NCBI GenBank assembly: GCA_050246875.1
Contig: JBFWVF010000001.1
Location: 248,001-312,000, forward strand
DNA length: 64,000 nt
Source: SHWB01 sp050246875
GTDB taxonomy: Bacteria; Pseudomonadota; Alphaproteobacteria; UBA6615
Direction of reading: 5' to 3'
Shown one piece after another: positions 41,328-50,334 of this stretch. A program made the translations under genes and the position numbers. The notes beneath the pieces were generated by a model that searched no databases, was not told the origin of the DNA, and saw nothing but the letters and a program-made list of their open reading frames with translations. The number at the start of each line of letters is the position of its first letter. The stretch's first letter is position 1.

Positions 41328-42768
41328 GCCGTCGGCGGCGGCCGACCGGCTCGGCGCGCGCATTCGCCGCCTGCGGCGCCAGCGCGGCCTGTCGCAGACG
41401 GCGCTGGCCGGCCGGCTCGGCATCTCGGCCAGCTACCTCAACCTGATCGAGCACAATCGCCGCAGCGTGACGGTGCCGCTGCTGCTCAAGCTTGCCGAAC
41501 TGTTCGAACTCGAACTGTCCGATGTCGCCACCGGCGAGGACGACGGCCGGCTGGTCGCCGAGCTGATGGAGGTGTTCGCCGACCCGGTGTTCGATGCCTG
41601 CGAGGTGCGCGGCGGCGACGTGCGCGACCTCGTCGCCGGCAACCCGGCGATCGCCCGCGCGATCGTCGCGCTGCACGACGCCTGGCGCCATGCGAAGAGC
41701 GACGCCGCCAGCCTCGCCATCCGCGACGGCGACGGCAGCGAGCCGGTGCCGGGCGAACCGCGCCAGCCGGCCGAGCTGGTATCCGACTTCCTGCAGGCGG
41801 CCGGCAACCACTTCCCCGCCCTGGAGGCGGCGGCCGAGCGTGTCGCCCATGACGTGGCGCTGACCGGCGAGGGCGCGGTCGGCGGCCTGTCGGTCTTCCT
41901 CGCCAATGCCTTCGGCGTGCGCATCGCGGTGCTGCCGTCGGCCCGTGGCCAGGGCGCGATGCGCCGCTACGATCCCGAGACGCGCACGCTGCTGCTGTCG
42001 GAGATGCTGCCGGGCGCCAGCCGCGCCTTCCAGATGGCGCACCAGCTCGCGCTGCTCGCCGCCGACGAGGAAATCGACCGCGCCCTCGACGCCGGCGGAC
42101 TGGCGGAAGACGGTGAGGCCCGCACGCTCGGCCGCATCGCCCTCGCCAACTACTTTGCCGGCGCGGTGCTGATGCCCTACGTGCCGTTCCTCGAGGCGGC
42201 GAAGGCGCTGCGTTACGACGTCGAACTGCTGGCGCACCGTTTCTCGATGAGCTTCGAGCAGGTCTGCCACCGCCTCACCAACCTGCAGCGGCCGGGATGG
42301 CGCGGCGTGCCGTTCCACATGCTGCGCACCGACATCGCCGGCAACATCTCCAAGCGCATCTCGCTGTCGGGCATCCACATTCCGCGCCATGGCGGCCTCT
42401 GCCCGCGCTGGAACGTCCACGCCGCCTACCTGCGTCCGGGCACGATCATCGCGCAGGTCTCGCTGATGCCGGACGGCGAGGCCTATTTCTGCATCGCCCG
42501 CAGCGTGCGCAAGGGCACCGCCGGCCACGGCGCGCCGCAGAGCTGGGTGTCGATCGGGCTCGGCTGCCGGCTGGAGCACGCGCGCGAGCTGGTCTACGCC
42601 GACGGCATGGACCTCGCCAGCCCGGACGTGGCGGTGCCCGCGGGCGTGTCGTGCCGGACCTGCCCGCGCCTCGACTGCCGCCAGCGCGCCTTTCCGCCCG
42701 TCTCGCGCCGTCTCGGCCTCGACGAAAACGTGCGCGGCCCCTCGGCCTGGACGACGCCGGGCGCGTAG
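41296..42768 (+). CDS. XRE-family short-chain fatty acyl-CoA regulator (ScfR/RamB type)
   Basis: This 490-residue regulator has an N-terminal helix-turn-helix (residues about 15-70, RRQRGLSQTALAGRLGIS), a middle DUF955/IrrE-like region that includes ANYFAGAVLMPY, and a C-terminal cysteine motif (CRTCPRLDCRQRAFPP). The arrangement matches RamB-type regulators that control acetate and propionate genes, and aceA is divergent 105 bp away. Repression or activation cannot be told here. Confidence 0.86.
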   Translation: MSSDESVKAVKPSAAADRLGARIRRLRRQRGLSQTALAGRLGISASYLNLIEHNRRSVTVPLLLKLAELFELELSDVATGEDDGRLVAELMEVFADPVFDACEVRGGDVRDLVAGNPAIARAIVALHDAWRHAKSDAASLAIRDGDGSEPVPGEPRQPAELVSDFLQAAGNHFPALEAAAERVAHDVALTGEGAVGGLSVFLANAFGVRIAVLPSARGQGAMRRYDPETRTLLLSEMLPGASRAFQMAHQLALLAADEEIDRALDAGGLAEDGEARTLGRIALANYFAGAVLMPYVPFLEAAKALRYDVELLAHRFSMSFEQVCHRLTNLQRPGWRGVPFHMLRTDIAGNISKRISLSGIHIPRHGGLCPRWNVHAAYLRPGTIIAQVSLMPDGEAYFCIARSVRKGTAGHGAPQSWVSIGLGCRLEHARELVYADGMDLASPDVAVPAGVSCRTCPRLDCRQRAFPPVSRRLGLDENVRGPSAWTTPGA

Positions 42769-42774
42769 CCGGCC

Positions 42775-43734
42775 TCAACCCTCCGCCGCGCGGCGCAGGC
42801 GATCGTCGATGGCGCGGCCGATGCCGATGGCGGGCACCGGCATGACGGCGATGGCAGCGCAGCCGGTGGCGTCGAGCGCGCGCAGCATGGCGAAGAGATT
42901 GGCCGCCGCCTCGGTCAGGTCGCCGGCCGGCGACAGGTTCAGCGTCGCGGCGGCGCCGCAGGGCACGTCCGGCCCGAAGGCCAGCAGCGCCTCGCCGGCA
43001 CGCACCTCGCACGCATCGAGGCGCAGCCGGGCGCGCGGCGCGTAGTGGCGGGCGAGGCGGCCGGGGCTTTTGGGCCGGCCGTCCTCGTCCGTGGCGGCGG
43101 CCAGCGGCCCGACCAGCGCCGCCACCGCCTCGGCCGTCACGGCGCCATGGCGCAGGATCGCCGGCAGCGGCCCGGTGAGGTCGACCACCGTCGATTCGAG
43201 GCCCACCGCGCACGCGCCGCCGTCGAGGATCATGCCGACGCGGCGCCCCAGCGAGACGGCGACGTGTTCCGCCATCGTCGGGCTCGGCTCGCCCGAGCGG
43301 TTGGCGCTGGGCGCCGCCAGCGGCACCCCGGCGGCGGCGATCAGCGCCCGGGCCACCGGATGCGCCGGCACGCGCACGGCGGCGCTGGCGAGGCCGGCGC
43401 TGGCCAGCGCGGCGAGGCGCGTGTCGTGGCGGCGCGGCAGCACCAGCGTCAGCGGCCCGGGCCAGAAGGCGGCGGCGAGGCGGCGGGCGCGGCCGTCGAT
43501 CACGACATCGCGGCCCGGACCGTCCGCCGTCGCGTAGTGGGCGATCAGCGGGTTGAAGCGCGGCCGCTCCTTGGCGGCGAAGATGGCCGCCACGGCCCGT
43601 TCGTTCGTGGCATCGGCGCCGAGGCCGTAGACCGTCTCGGTCGGGAAGGCCACCAGCCCGCCCGCGCGCAGAACCCCTGCCGCGACGTCGATGGCGGCGG
43701 GGTCGGCGGGACGGACGGTCGGCTCGGCGGTCAT
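42775..43734 (-). CDS. L-threonylcarbamoyladenylate synthase (TsaC/Sua5)
   Basis: This 319-residue enzyme makes threonylcarbamoyl-AMP for the t6A modification of tRNAs reading ANN codons. The YrdC-fold signature PTETVYGLGADATNE and the KERPRFNPL loop are clear, as are PSANRSGEPSPT and DGGACAVGLESTVVD. The extra C-terminal domain of about 110 residues makes it the Sua5 type. The start is ATG 43734. Its stop lies 6 bp from the convergent regulator gene. Confidence 0.93.
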   Translation of the reverse strand: MTAEPTVRPADPAAIDVAAGVLRAGGLVAFPTETVYGLGADATNERAVAAIFAAKERPRFNPLIAHYATADGPGRDVVIDGRARRLAAAFWPGPLTLVLPRRHDTRLAALASAGLASAAVRVPAHPVARALIAAAGVPLAAPSANRSGEPSPTMAEHVAVSLGRRVGMILDGGACAVGLESTVVDLTGPLPAILRHGAVTAEAVAALVGPLAAATDEDGRPKSPGRLARHYAPRARLRLDACEVRAGEALLAFGPDVPCGAAATLNLSPAGDLTEAAANLFAMLRALDATGCAAIAVMPVPAIGIGRAIDDRLRRAAEG

Positions 43735-43835
43735 GGCGGCGCCTTGTGCCACGATGCCCGGCCCGACGCATCCCTTTCGCAATTGCGAAGACTCGTTCGC
43801 AGCCGCACTATCGCGGTGGCAGCCGGAGGCAGGCG

Positions 43836-44480
43836 ATGGCGGCAGCGGTCATCACCGTGGCACAGCAAAAGGGCGGCGCCGGCAAGACCACGCTGGCCGC
43901 GCACTTGGCCGTTGCCTGGTCGGCCATGGGCCAGCGCGTGGCGCTGGTCGACGTCGATCCCCAGGGCAGCCTCGGCGCCTGGCACGCGGCGCGCGCCGCG
44001 CGTCTCGGCGAGGCCGCGACCGGCTTCCACTTCGTCGCCGTGCCCGGCCATCGCCTGACCACGGTGCTCGCGCGCCTTGCCGGCGACCACGACATCGTCG
44101 TCGTCGACAGCCCGCCGCATGCCGAGACCGAGGCGCGCATCGCCGTGCGCGCCGCCGCCCTCGTGCTGGTGCCGGTGCAGCCGAGCCCGCTCGACCTGTG
44201 GGCGGCGGGCCCGACGCTCGACGTGGCGAAGGCCGAGCGGCGCAAGGCGGTGGCGGTGCTCAACCGCGTGCCGGCGCGCGGTCGCGTCGCCGACGAGGCA
44301 GCCGACGAACTGGCGCGCATGGGCGTGGCGGTGGCCCGCGCACGGCTCGGCTCGCGCACCGCCTTCGCGCGCAGCCTTGCCGGCGGCTACGGCATCACCG
44401 AGGCCGCCGGCACGACCACCGCGGCGGAGGAAATCCGCGCCCTCGCCGCCGAGGCGCTGGGCGCCGCCGGCGTCCGCTAG
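43836..44480 (+). CDS. ParA/MinD-family ATPase (orphan)
   Basis: This 214-residue cytoplasmic ATPase has the deviant Walker A motif KGGAGKTT (residues about 11-18) and a Walker B VVVDSPP. No ParB gene, parS-like repeats or MinE are seen nearby, so a role in chromosome or plasmid partition is not supported. Similar small ParA proteins position other cargo, such as chemotaxis arrays or carboxysomes. Its stop overlaps the convergent CysQ stop by 4 bp. Confidence 0.82.
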   Translation: MAAAVITVAQQKGGAGKTTLAAHLAVAWSAMGQRVALVDVDPQGSLGAWHAARAARLGEAATGFHFVAVPGHRLTTVLARLAGDHDIVVVDSPPHAETEARIAVRAAALVLVPVQPSPLDLWAAGPTLDVAKAERRKAVAVLNRVPARGRVADEAADELARMGVAVARARLGSRTAFARSLAGGYGITEAAGTTTAAEEIRALAAEALGAAGVR

Positions 44481-45268
44481 CGTGCACCCCAGACGAGAAA
44501 GTCGGGATTGAGGAAGCCGGGCTTGCCGTAGCGCAGCGCGCCGCCGTCGAGCGTCTCGACGCGGCCGCCGGCGGCGAGCACCAGCGCATGTCCGGCCGCC
44601 GTATCCCATTCGCTGGTCGGGCCGAGACGCGGATAGAGGTCGGCGCCACCCTCCGCGACGCGCGCGAACTTGAGCGCGCTGCCGAGCGGATCGCGCTGCC
44701 GCACGACAAGGCCGCGCGCGGCGATGAAGTCGGCAATACGGTCGTTGCGGCCGTGCGAGCGGCTGGCGAGGACGTCGAGCCCGTCGCCCGCCGGACGGCG
44801 GCAGGCGATGGCGGCCGGCGCCCCGTCACCCTCGGCCCGCGTCGCCGTGCCGGGTCCGGCCCCGGCCCAGGTCACGTCGCGCGCCGGGCCGTGCAGGACA
44901 CCGAGCACCGGCACGAAGCCGTCGACGAGGCCGATGCACACGGCATACTCGCCATTGCCGGCGACGTATTCGCGCGTCCCGTCGAGCGGATCGACCAGCC
45001 AGAAGGTGCCGCTGGACACGTCGGGGATGCGCCCCGCCGCGACGGCTTCCTCGGAGACGACCGGGATGGCGGGCGTCAGCGCCGCCAGCGCCGGCAGGAT
45101 GGCGCGCTCGCTGGCGTGGTCGGCGGCCGTCACGGGGCTGCCGTCGGTCTTGCGCGCGCGCGCCATGTCGTCCACGGCGATCGCACGGATCGCCGCCCCG
45201 GCCGCGCGCGCGATGCGCGCGACGGCCGGCAGCAGCGCGGACAGGTCAGTCCCGTCGAGAGCCTTCAC
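44477..45268 (-). CDS. cysQ: 3'(2'),5'-bisphosphate nucleotidase-like phosphatase (CysQ)
   Basis: This 263-residue inositol-monophosphatase-superfamily enzyme probably hydrolyses PAP, the by-product of sulfate assimilation. The metal ligands are in EEAV and DPLDGTREY, with the later motif SEWDTAAGHALV. It starts at GTG 45268, overlapping the stop of the molybdenum enzyme as GTGA. A CysQ joined to such a gene is unusual; PAP-related or sulfur-cofactor chemistry would be a guess. Confidence 0.88.
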   Translation of the reverse strand: MKALDGTDLSALLPAVARIARAAGAAIRAIAVDDMARARKTDGSPVTAADHASERAILPALAALTPAIPVVSEEAVAAGRIPDVSSGTFWLVDPLDGTREYVAGNGEYAVCIGLVDGFVPVLGVLHGPARDVTWAGAGPGTATRAEGDGAPAAIACRRPAGDGLDVLASRSHGRNDRIADFIAARGLVVRQRDPLGSALKFARVAEGGADLYPRLGPTSEWDTAAGHALVLAAGGRVETLDGGALRYGKPGFLNPDFLVWGAR

Positions 45269-47598
45269 TCCGCCGCCATGCGCCGCGCCGCGAGGAGGTT
45301 CCACACCCGGTCGGGCGTCGCCGGCATGTCGATGTCGACGGTGCCGACGACCGGCTCGACGGCGTCGACGATGGCGTTGATCACCGCCGGCGGCGCGCCG
45401 ATGGCCCCGGCCTCGCCCGCACCCTTGATGCCCATCGGGTTGGTGCGGCAGGGCACGTTGCGCATGGTGAAGTCGACATATGGCAGGTGGTCGGCGTGCG
45501 GCATGGTGTAGTCCATGAACGAGCCGGTCACGAGCTGGCCGGCCTCGTCGTACACCGTGTGCTCCCACAGTGCCTGGCCGGCCCCCTGGGCCACGCCGCC
45601 ATGCACCTGGCCGGCGATCAGCAGCGGGTTGATGACGTCGCCGAAATCGTCGACCGCGGTGTAGCGCTCCAGCGACACGTCGCCGGTGTCCGGGTCGAGT
45701 TCGATCTCGCAGATATGCGCGCCGTTGGGGAAGGTCGGCACGTCGGGCTGGTGCGCGTGCTTCTCGTCGAGCCCCGGCGTCGCGCCCTCCGGCAGGTTCT
45801 TCGGGTCGAGCGCGGCCTTCGCCACGTCGAACAGGCTCATGCGCCGGTCGGTGCCGGCGACGGTGAAGGTACCGCCGGCATACTCGATGTCGGCCTCGGC
45901 CGCCTCCATGACATGCGCCGCGACGGCGCGGCCCTTGGCGATGATCTTCTCCGAGGCGAAGGCCACCGCCGGACCGCCCACCGTCACCGAGCGCGAGCCG
46001 CCGGTGAGGCCGCCCGGCACGATGTCGGTATCGCCCTGCACCACCGTGATGTTGTCGGTATCGATGCCGAGCTTGGCCGACATGATCTGCTTGTAGGAGG
46101 TGTCGTGGCCCTGCCCGTTCGACATGGTGCCGATGATGATGCTGACGCGCTCGCCGGCCGGATCGAAACGCACGTCGGCCGTCTCGGCACCGCCGCCGCC
46201 GCAGCGCTCGACATAGGTGGCGAGGCCGATGCCGCGCAGCTTGCCGCGCCTGGCGGCCTCGGCGCGGCGGGCGGGGAAGCCGGCCCAGTCGGCCCGCTTC
46301 ATCGCCTGCTCCATGATCGCCGTGAACTCGCCGGAATCGAACACATCGCCGAGCGCCGTCGTGTAGGGCAGCACCTCGGGCGGGATGAAGTTGCGGCGCC
46401 GCAGCTCGTCCGGCGCGATCTTCATGACGCGCGCGATCTTGTCGACGAGGCGCTCGATCAGATAGATCGCCTCGGGCCGCCCGGCGCCGCGATAGGCGTC
46501 GACCGGCACGGTGTTGGTCATCACACCCTTGACGTTCGCCCAGATCGCCGGAAGCCGGTAGAGGCCGTTCAGCATCGCCGTGCCGGCCTCGGTCGGAATG
46601 TACGGCGCCATGACCGACAGGTAGGCGCCGAGATTGGCCCAGGTGGTGACGCGCAGGCCGAGGAAGTGGCCCTCGTCGTCGAGCGCCATTTCGGCGCGGC
46701 TGATGTGGTCGCGGCCCTGCGCGTCCGACAGGAAGCCCTCGGCGCGTTCGGCCGTCCAGCGCACCGGGCGCTTCAGCTTGCGCGAGGCCCACACCACCAG
46801 CGGCTGCTCGGGATGCAGGAAGATCTTCATGCCGAAGCCGCCACCGACATCGCCGGTGACGAGGCGCACCTGCTCCGGTTTCAGCTTCACCACCTCGTTG
46901 AGGTGGCCCTTCAGCATCTGCACGCCCTGGCTCGACGTGTAGAGCGTTGTGCGGTCGCTCTTCGCGTCGTAGTCGGCCACGGCCGCGCGGGTCTCCATCG
47001 GATTGACCACGACGCGGTTGTTGACCAGCTCCAGCGACACCACACGCGATGCCTTCTTGAAGGCCGCCTCGGTCGCCTCGCGGTCGCCCTTGCCCCAGTC
47101 GAAACAGAGGTTGGACTTGCACTCGTCCCACACCAGCGGCGCGCCGGCCTCGCAACCGCGCCGCGCGTCGGTCACCGACGGCAGTTCCTTGTAGTCGACG
47201 ACGACCAGTTCGGCGGCGTCGCGTGCCTGCGCCAGCGTCTCGGCGATGACCGCCACGACCGGGTCCCCGACATGGCGCACCTTGCCGTGGGCCAGCACCG
47301 GCCGGGTCGACTTGAAGTTGGTGCTGCCGTCGATGTTCTTGACCTGCGGCAGCACCGGCAGGGCGCCGAGCCCGTCGGCGATGGCATCGGCGCCGGTCAG
47401 CACCGCCAGCACGCCCGGCGCCCGCTTCGCCGCCGCGGTGTCGATACCGCGAATCTCGGCATGGGCGTGCGGTGAGCGCAGCACGAAGCAGTGGGCCTGG
47501 CCCTTGATCTGGACATCGTCGGTATAGCGGCCGCCTCCCGACAGCAGCCGGAAATCCTCGGTGCGCGGAACCGCCTGGCCAATGCCGAACTGACCCAT
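45265..47598 (-). CDS. Molybdopterin-binding dehydrogenase large subunit, CoxL-like (form II)
   Basis: This 777-residue protein belongs to the xanthine dehydrogenase family and would bind the Mo-bis-/MCD-type cofactor. The active-site loop is AYRGAGR (368-374), the form II signature; true form I CO dehydrogenase has AYRCSFR. The late GAGEAG carries the catalytic glutamate. No FAD (CoxM) or iron-sulfur (CoxS) subunit gene is in the neighbourhood, so partners must be elsewhere. Form II enzymes act on varied aldehydes and heterocycles, and CO oxidation should not be assumed. Confidence 0.87.
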   Translation of the reverse strand: MGQFGIGQAVPRTEDFRLLSGGGRYTDDVQIKGQAHCFVLRSPHAHAEIRGIDTAAAKRAPGVLAVLTGADAIADGLGALPVLPQVKNIDGSTNFKSTRPVLAHGKVRHVGDPVVAVIAETLAQARDAAELVVVDYKELPSVTDARRGCEAGAPLVWDECKSNLCFDWGKGDREATEAAFKKASRVVSLELVNNRVVVNPMETRAAVADYDAKSDRTTLYTSSQGVQMLKGHLNEVVKLKPEQVRLVTGDVGGGFGMKIFLHPEQPLVVWASRKLKRPVRWTAERAEGFLSDAQGRDHISRAEMALDDEGHFLGLRVTTWANLGAYLSVMAPYIPTEAGTAMLNGLYRLPAIWANVKGVMTNTVPVDAYRGAGRPEAIYLIERLVDKIARVMKIAPDELRRRNFIPPEVLPYTTALGDVFDSGEFTAIMEQAMKRADWAGFPARRAEAARRGKLRGIGLATYVERCGGGGAETADVRFDPAGERVSIIIGTMSNGQGHDTSYKQIMSAKLGIDTDNITVVQGDTDIVPGGLTGGSRSVTVGGPAVAFASEKIIAKGRAVAAHVMEAAEADIEYAGGTFTVAGTDRRMSLFDVAKAALDPKNLPEGATPGLDEKHAHQPDVPTFPNGAHICEIELDPDTGDVSLERYTAVDDFGDVINPLLIAGQVHGGVAQGAGQALWEHTVYDEAGQLVTGSFMDYTMPHADHLPYVDFTMRNVPCRTNPMGIKGAGEAGAIGAPPAVINAIVDAVEPVVGTVDIDMPATPDRVWNLLAARRMAAE

Positions 47599-47715
47599 CT
47601 CAGCGCCTCTTGTCTCGGGTTGGGATACGTGTGCGCGAATGCGCCGGGATCATAGGCGACCGGCGGGCCCGCGACCAAGCCCGCTATGCTATGGTGACGC
47701 GTCAGGGAGCCGGAC

Positions 47716-48864
47716 ATGAACGCTGCCGAACCGGACCTCGCGACCGCCGACGGCGTGGTGCCGGGCCGTCACTGGCACCGCCTCGCCGACGGCCGTATCC
47801 AGTGCGACGTCTGCCCGCGCGAGTGCAAGCTGAACGACGGCCAGCGCGGCCTGTGCTTCGTGCGGGCGCGGGCCGGCGAGCAAATGGTGCTGACGACCTG
47901 GGGCCGTTCGTCCGGCTACTGCGTCGACCCGATCGAGAAGAAGCCGCTCAGCCACTTCCTGCCGGGCACGCCGGTTCTCTCGTTCGGCACCGCCGGCTGC
48001 AACCTCACCTGCAAGTTCTGCCAGAACTGGGACATCTCGAAGAGCCGCGAGATCGACACGCTGGCCGATGCCGCCGACCCCGAGACCATCGCCCGCGCCG
48101 CGCGGCAGCTCGGCTGCCGCTCGGTCGCCTTCACCTACAACGATCCCGTCATCTTCCTCGAATACGCCCTCGACGTCGCGGCGGCGTGCCGCGCGCAGGA
48201 CATCCGCACGGTGGCGGTGACGGCGGGCTACGTCTCGCCGGCGGCGCGGCGCGAATTCTTCGCCGGCATGGACGCGGCGAACGTCGACCTCAAGGGCTTC
48301 ACCGAGGATTTCTACCAGCAGCTCTGCTCGGCGCGGCTCGCCCCGGTGCTCGACACGCTGGTCTACCTCAGGCACGAAACCAAGGTGTGGTTCGAAATCA
48401 CGACGCTGCTGATTCCCGACGAGAACGACAGCGCCGCCGAGATCGAGCGCCTGTCGCGCTGGGTCGTCGACGAGCTGGGGCCGGACGTGCCGGTGCATTT
48501 CACCGCGTTCCATCCCGACTGGAAGATGCGCGACAAGACACGCACGCCGCATGCGACGCTCATTCGGGCGCGCCATATCGCGATGGCCAATGGCATCCGC
48601 TACGCCTATGTCGGCAATGTCCATGACAAGGCGCGCCAGTCGACCTACTGCCATCACTGCGGCGAGCGGCTGATCGGCCGCGACTGGTACATGCTGTCGG
48701 AGTGGCGGCTCGACGGGACGGGCCACTGTCGCGCCTGCGGCACGCCGTGCGCCGGCGTGTTCGACGGCAAGCCCGGCGACTGGGGCCGCCGCCGCGAACC
48801 GGTGCGGCTCAAGGACTTCGCGCCGCGTGCGCCGGAACCGTCCCTGATCGGTCAGACGCGCTGA
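47716..48864 (+). CDS. amrS: AmmeMemoRadiSam system radical SAM enzyme
   Basis: This 382-residue enzyme has the iron-sulfur motif C-x3-C-x2-C at C95, C99 and C102 (CNLTCKFC), a cysteine-rich N-terminus (CDVCPREC), and C-terminal zinc-ribbon-type cysteines (YCHHC, CRACGTPC). The whole-length pattern matches the radical SAM member of the AmmeMemoRadiSam cluster rather than pyruvate-formate-lyase activases. It converges on the MEMO-AMMECR1 fusion, stop to stop, 19 bp apart. The reaction of this family is not settled. Confidence 0.9.
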   Translation: MNAAEPDLATADGVVPGRHWHRLADGRIQCDVCPRECKLNDGQRGLCFVRARAGEQMVLTTWGRSSGYCVDPIEKKPLSHFLPGTPVLSFGTAGCNLTCKFCQNWDISKSREIDTLADAADPETIARAARQLGCRSVAFTYNDPVIFLEYALDVAAACRAQDIRTVAVTAGYVSPAARREFFAGMDAANVDLKGFTEDFYQQLCSARLAPVLDTLVYLRHETKVWFEITTLLIPDENDSAAEIERLSRWVVDELGPDVPVHFTAFHPDWKMRDKTRTPHATLIRARHIAMANGIRYAYVGNVHDKARQSTYCHHCGERLIGRDWYMLSEWRLDGTGHCRACGTPCAGVFDGKPGDWGRRREPVRLKDFAPRAPEPSLIGQTR

Positions 48865-48883
48865 CCCGGCGCCGCTCCCGCCG

Positions 48884-50278
48884 TCAGTGGAAGGTCTCGG
48901 TGCGGTAGCGCCAGAGCTTGACGCTGTCGTTCCAGAAATCGCCCGGCAGTCCCGCCTTGGCCTTGAGGTGGCGGAAGAAGGTCTTCGGATCGGGTAATTG
49001 CTCCCAGACCTGCGGCAGGAACAGGCCGCGCCGCTGCTGGCCGGCAGCGTCGCGCGCCTCGAGGATGATGCCGTCGACCTCGGGCCGCAGGCTCTCGATC
49101 GCCTCGGCCTCGGAGCGGAAGGCCAGCGGCCGCGGATGTGACAGGATCGACACCGAGACATCGAGGCGCTGCGACTCCTCCTGCGTCAGCGGCTTGAAGC
49201 GGGGGTCCTGGAAGGCCGCCTTGTGGGCGTTGGCGACGACGTCGGCGACCAGCGGCTGGTGCGGCACGACCGAGCCGATGCAGCCGCGCAGCCGGCCATC
49301 GAGGGTCAGCGTCACGAAGGTCGCGCGCAGCGCCTGCAGCGGCCGCGGAAAGGTCTCCCACTTCACCTGCGCCGGCTTGCCGTGCTCGATGCCGAGACCG
49401 ATGGCCTTGCGCGCGATGTCGGCGAGGCGCTGGCGCTCGGCGTCGGGCAGGCGCGCCGTCGCCGCGTACTCGAAGGACCACGCCCCGTAGCCGACGACAC
49501 GGTCGCGCTGGTTGTGCCCGGCCGTGTCGCCGGACGAGCGCAGGTCGAGCGTCGTCGCCCGCAGGTCGAGCGCGCCGGCGCGGGCAAGCAGGCCGCGCAG
49601 CGCATGCCGGCCACAGGCCTGCTCCTCGCGCAACTGGTCGGGCCGCAGCACCTCGAGCGTGCGCCGCGCCTCCTCGTCGAGCTTCTTCGCCGTGGCGTAG
49701 TCGTAGTAGTGCGAGAGATCGGAGCTGATCACCACGAGGGTCTCGTCGCCGCCCCACAGCCGGGCCAGCAGGGCATCGACCGCGGCCGGCGCGACGCCGC
49801 CGACGAGGATCGGCACCAGCGCGAAGTTGCCCAGCACCTGCTGCAGGAAGGGCAGCTGCACCTCGATGCCGTGCTCCTGCGCGTGCGGCGCATCGTCAAC
49901 GACGACGCCGGGATGGGCGCGCACGATCCGCATGAACTCGGGATCGAGCGGCACGTCGCCGAGCGGCGTGCGGAAGGCGCGCACCGACGGCACGCAGAAC
50001 GCCTGCACCGGCTTGCGATGCGGCGGGCCGAGCATGACGACGCGCCGGATCTTCCCGGCCATGCCGGCGAGCGGCTTGAAGGCGCTGCCGGCGATGGCGC
50101 CGGAATAGATGAAGCCGGCATGCGGCGAGACCACCGCCTTGGGCGCCACCGGCTGCACCGGCGCGGCGTCGAGGCAGGCCGTCACGACGCGCCGCAACTC
50201 CGCCGGATCGGCCGGGTAGAAGGCGCCGGCGACGGCGGCGGGGCGGATGTCGGTCGGCACGGCGCGGACAGTCTGCAT
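48884..50278 (-). CDS. AmmeMemoRadiSam system MEMO-AMMECR1 fusion protein
   Basis: This 464-residue fusion has two domains. Residues about 14-265 form a MEMO/AmmB domain, whose likely metal site is H53 (SPHAG), H87 (GPPHRK) and C222 (EQACGRHA), matching the copper/iron site of human MEMO1. Residues about 290-460 form an AMMECR1/AmmA domain with the RGCIGS hallmark (330-335). Many genomes carry these as separate genes. It is the last of a minus-strand group with the transporter upstream (56 bp). Confidence 0.92.
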   Translation of the reverse strand: MQTVRAVPTDIRPAAVAGAFYPADPAELRRVVTACLDAAPVQPVAPKAVVSPHAGFIYSGAIAGSAFKPLAGMAGKIRRVVMLGPPHRKPVQAFCVPSVRAFRTPLGDVPLDPEFMRIVRAHPGVVVDDAPHAQEHGIEVQLPFLQQVLGNFALVPILVGGVAPAAVDALLARLWGGDETLVVISSDLSHYYDYATAKKLDEEARRTLEVLRPDQLREEQACGRHALRGLLARAGALDLRATTLDLRSSGDTAGHNQRDRVVGYGAWSFEYAATARLPDAERQRLADIARKAIGLGIEHGKPAQVKWETFPRPLQALRATFVTLTLDGRLRGCIGSVVPHQPLVADVVANAHKAAFQDPRFKPLTQEESQRLDVSVSILSHPRPLAFRSEAEAIESLRPEVDGIILEARDAAGQQRRGLFLPQVWEQLPDPKTFFRHLKAKAGLPGDFWNDSVKLWRYRTETFH

Positions 50279-50334
50279 GGCCCCTCACGCTGCTGCGGCC
50301 AAGTCTAGCAGATGGGATGGCGTCCCGGGCAGCG

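Noticed and set aside
45265..47598. Calling the molybdenum enzyme a CO dehydrogenase
   Set aside because: The active-site loop is AYRGAGR, the form II type, and no CoxM/CoxS genes accompany it.
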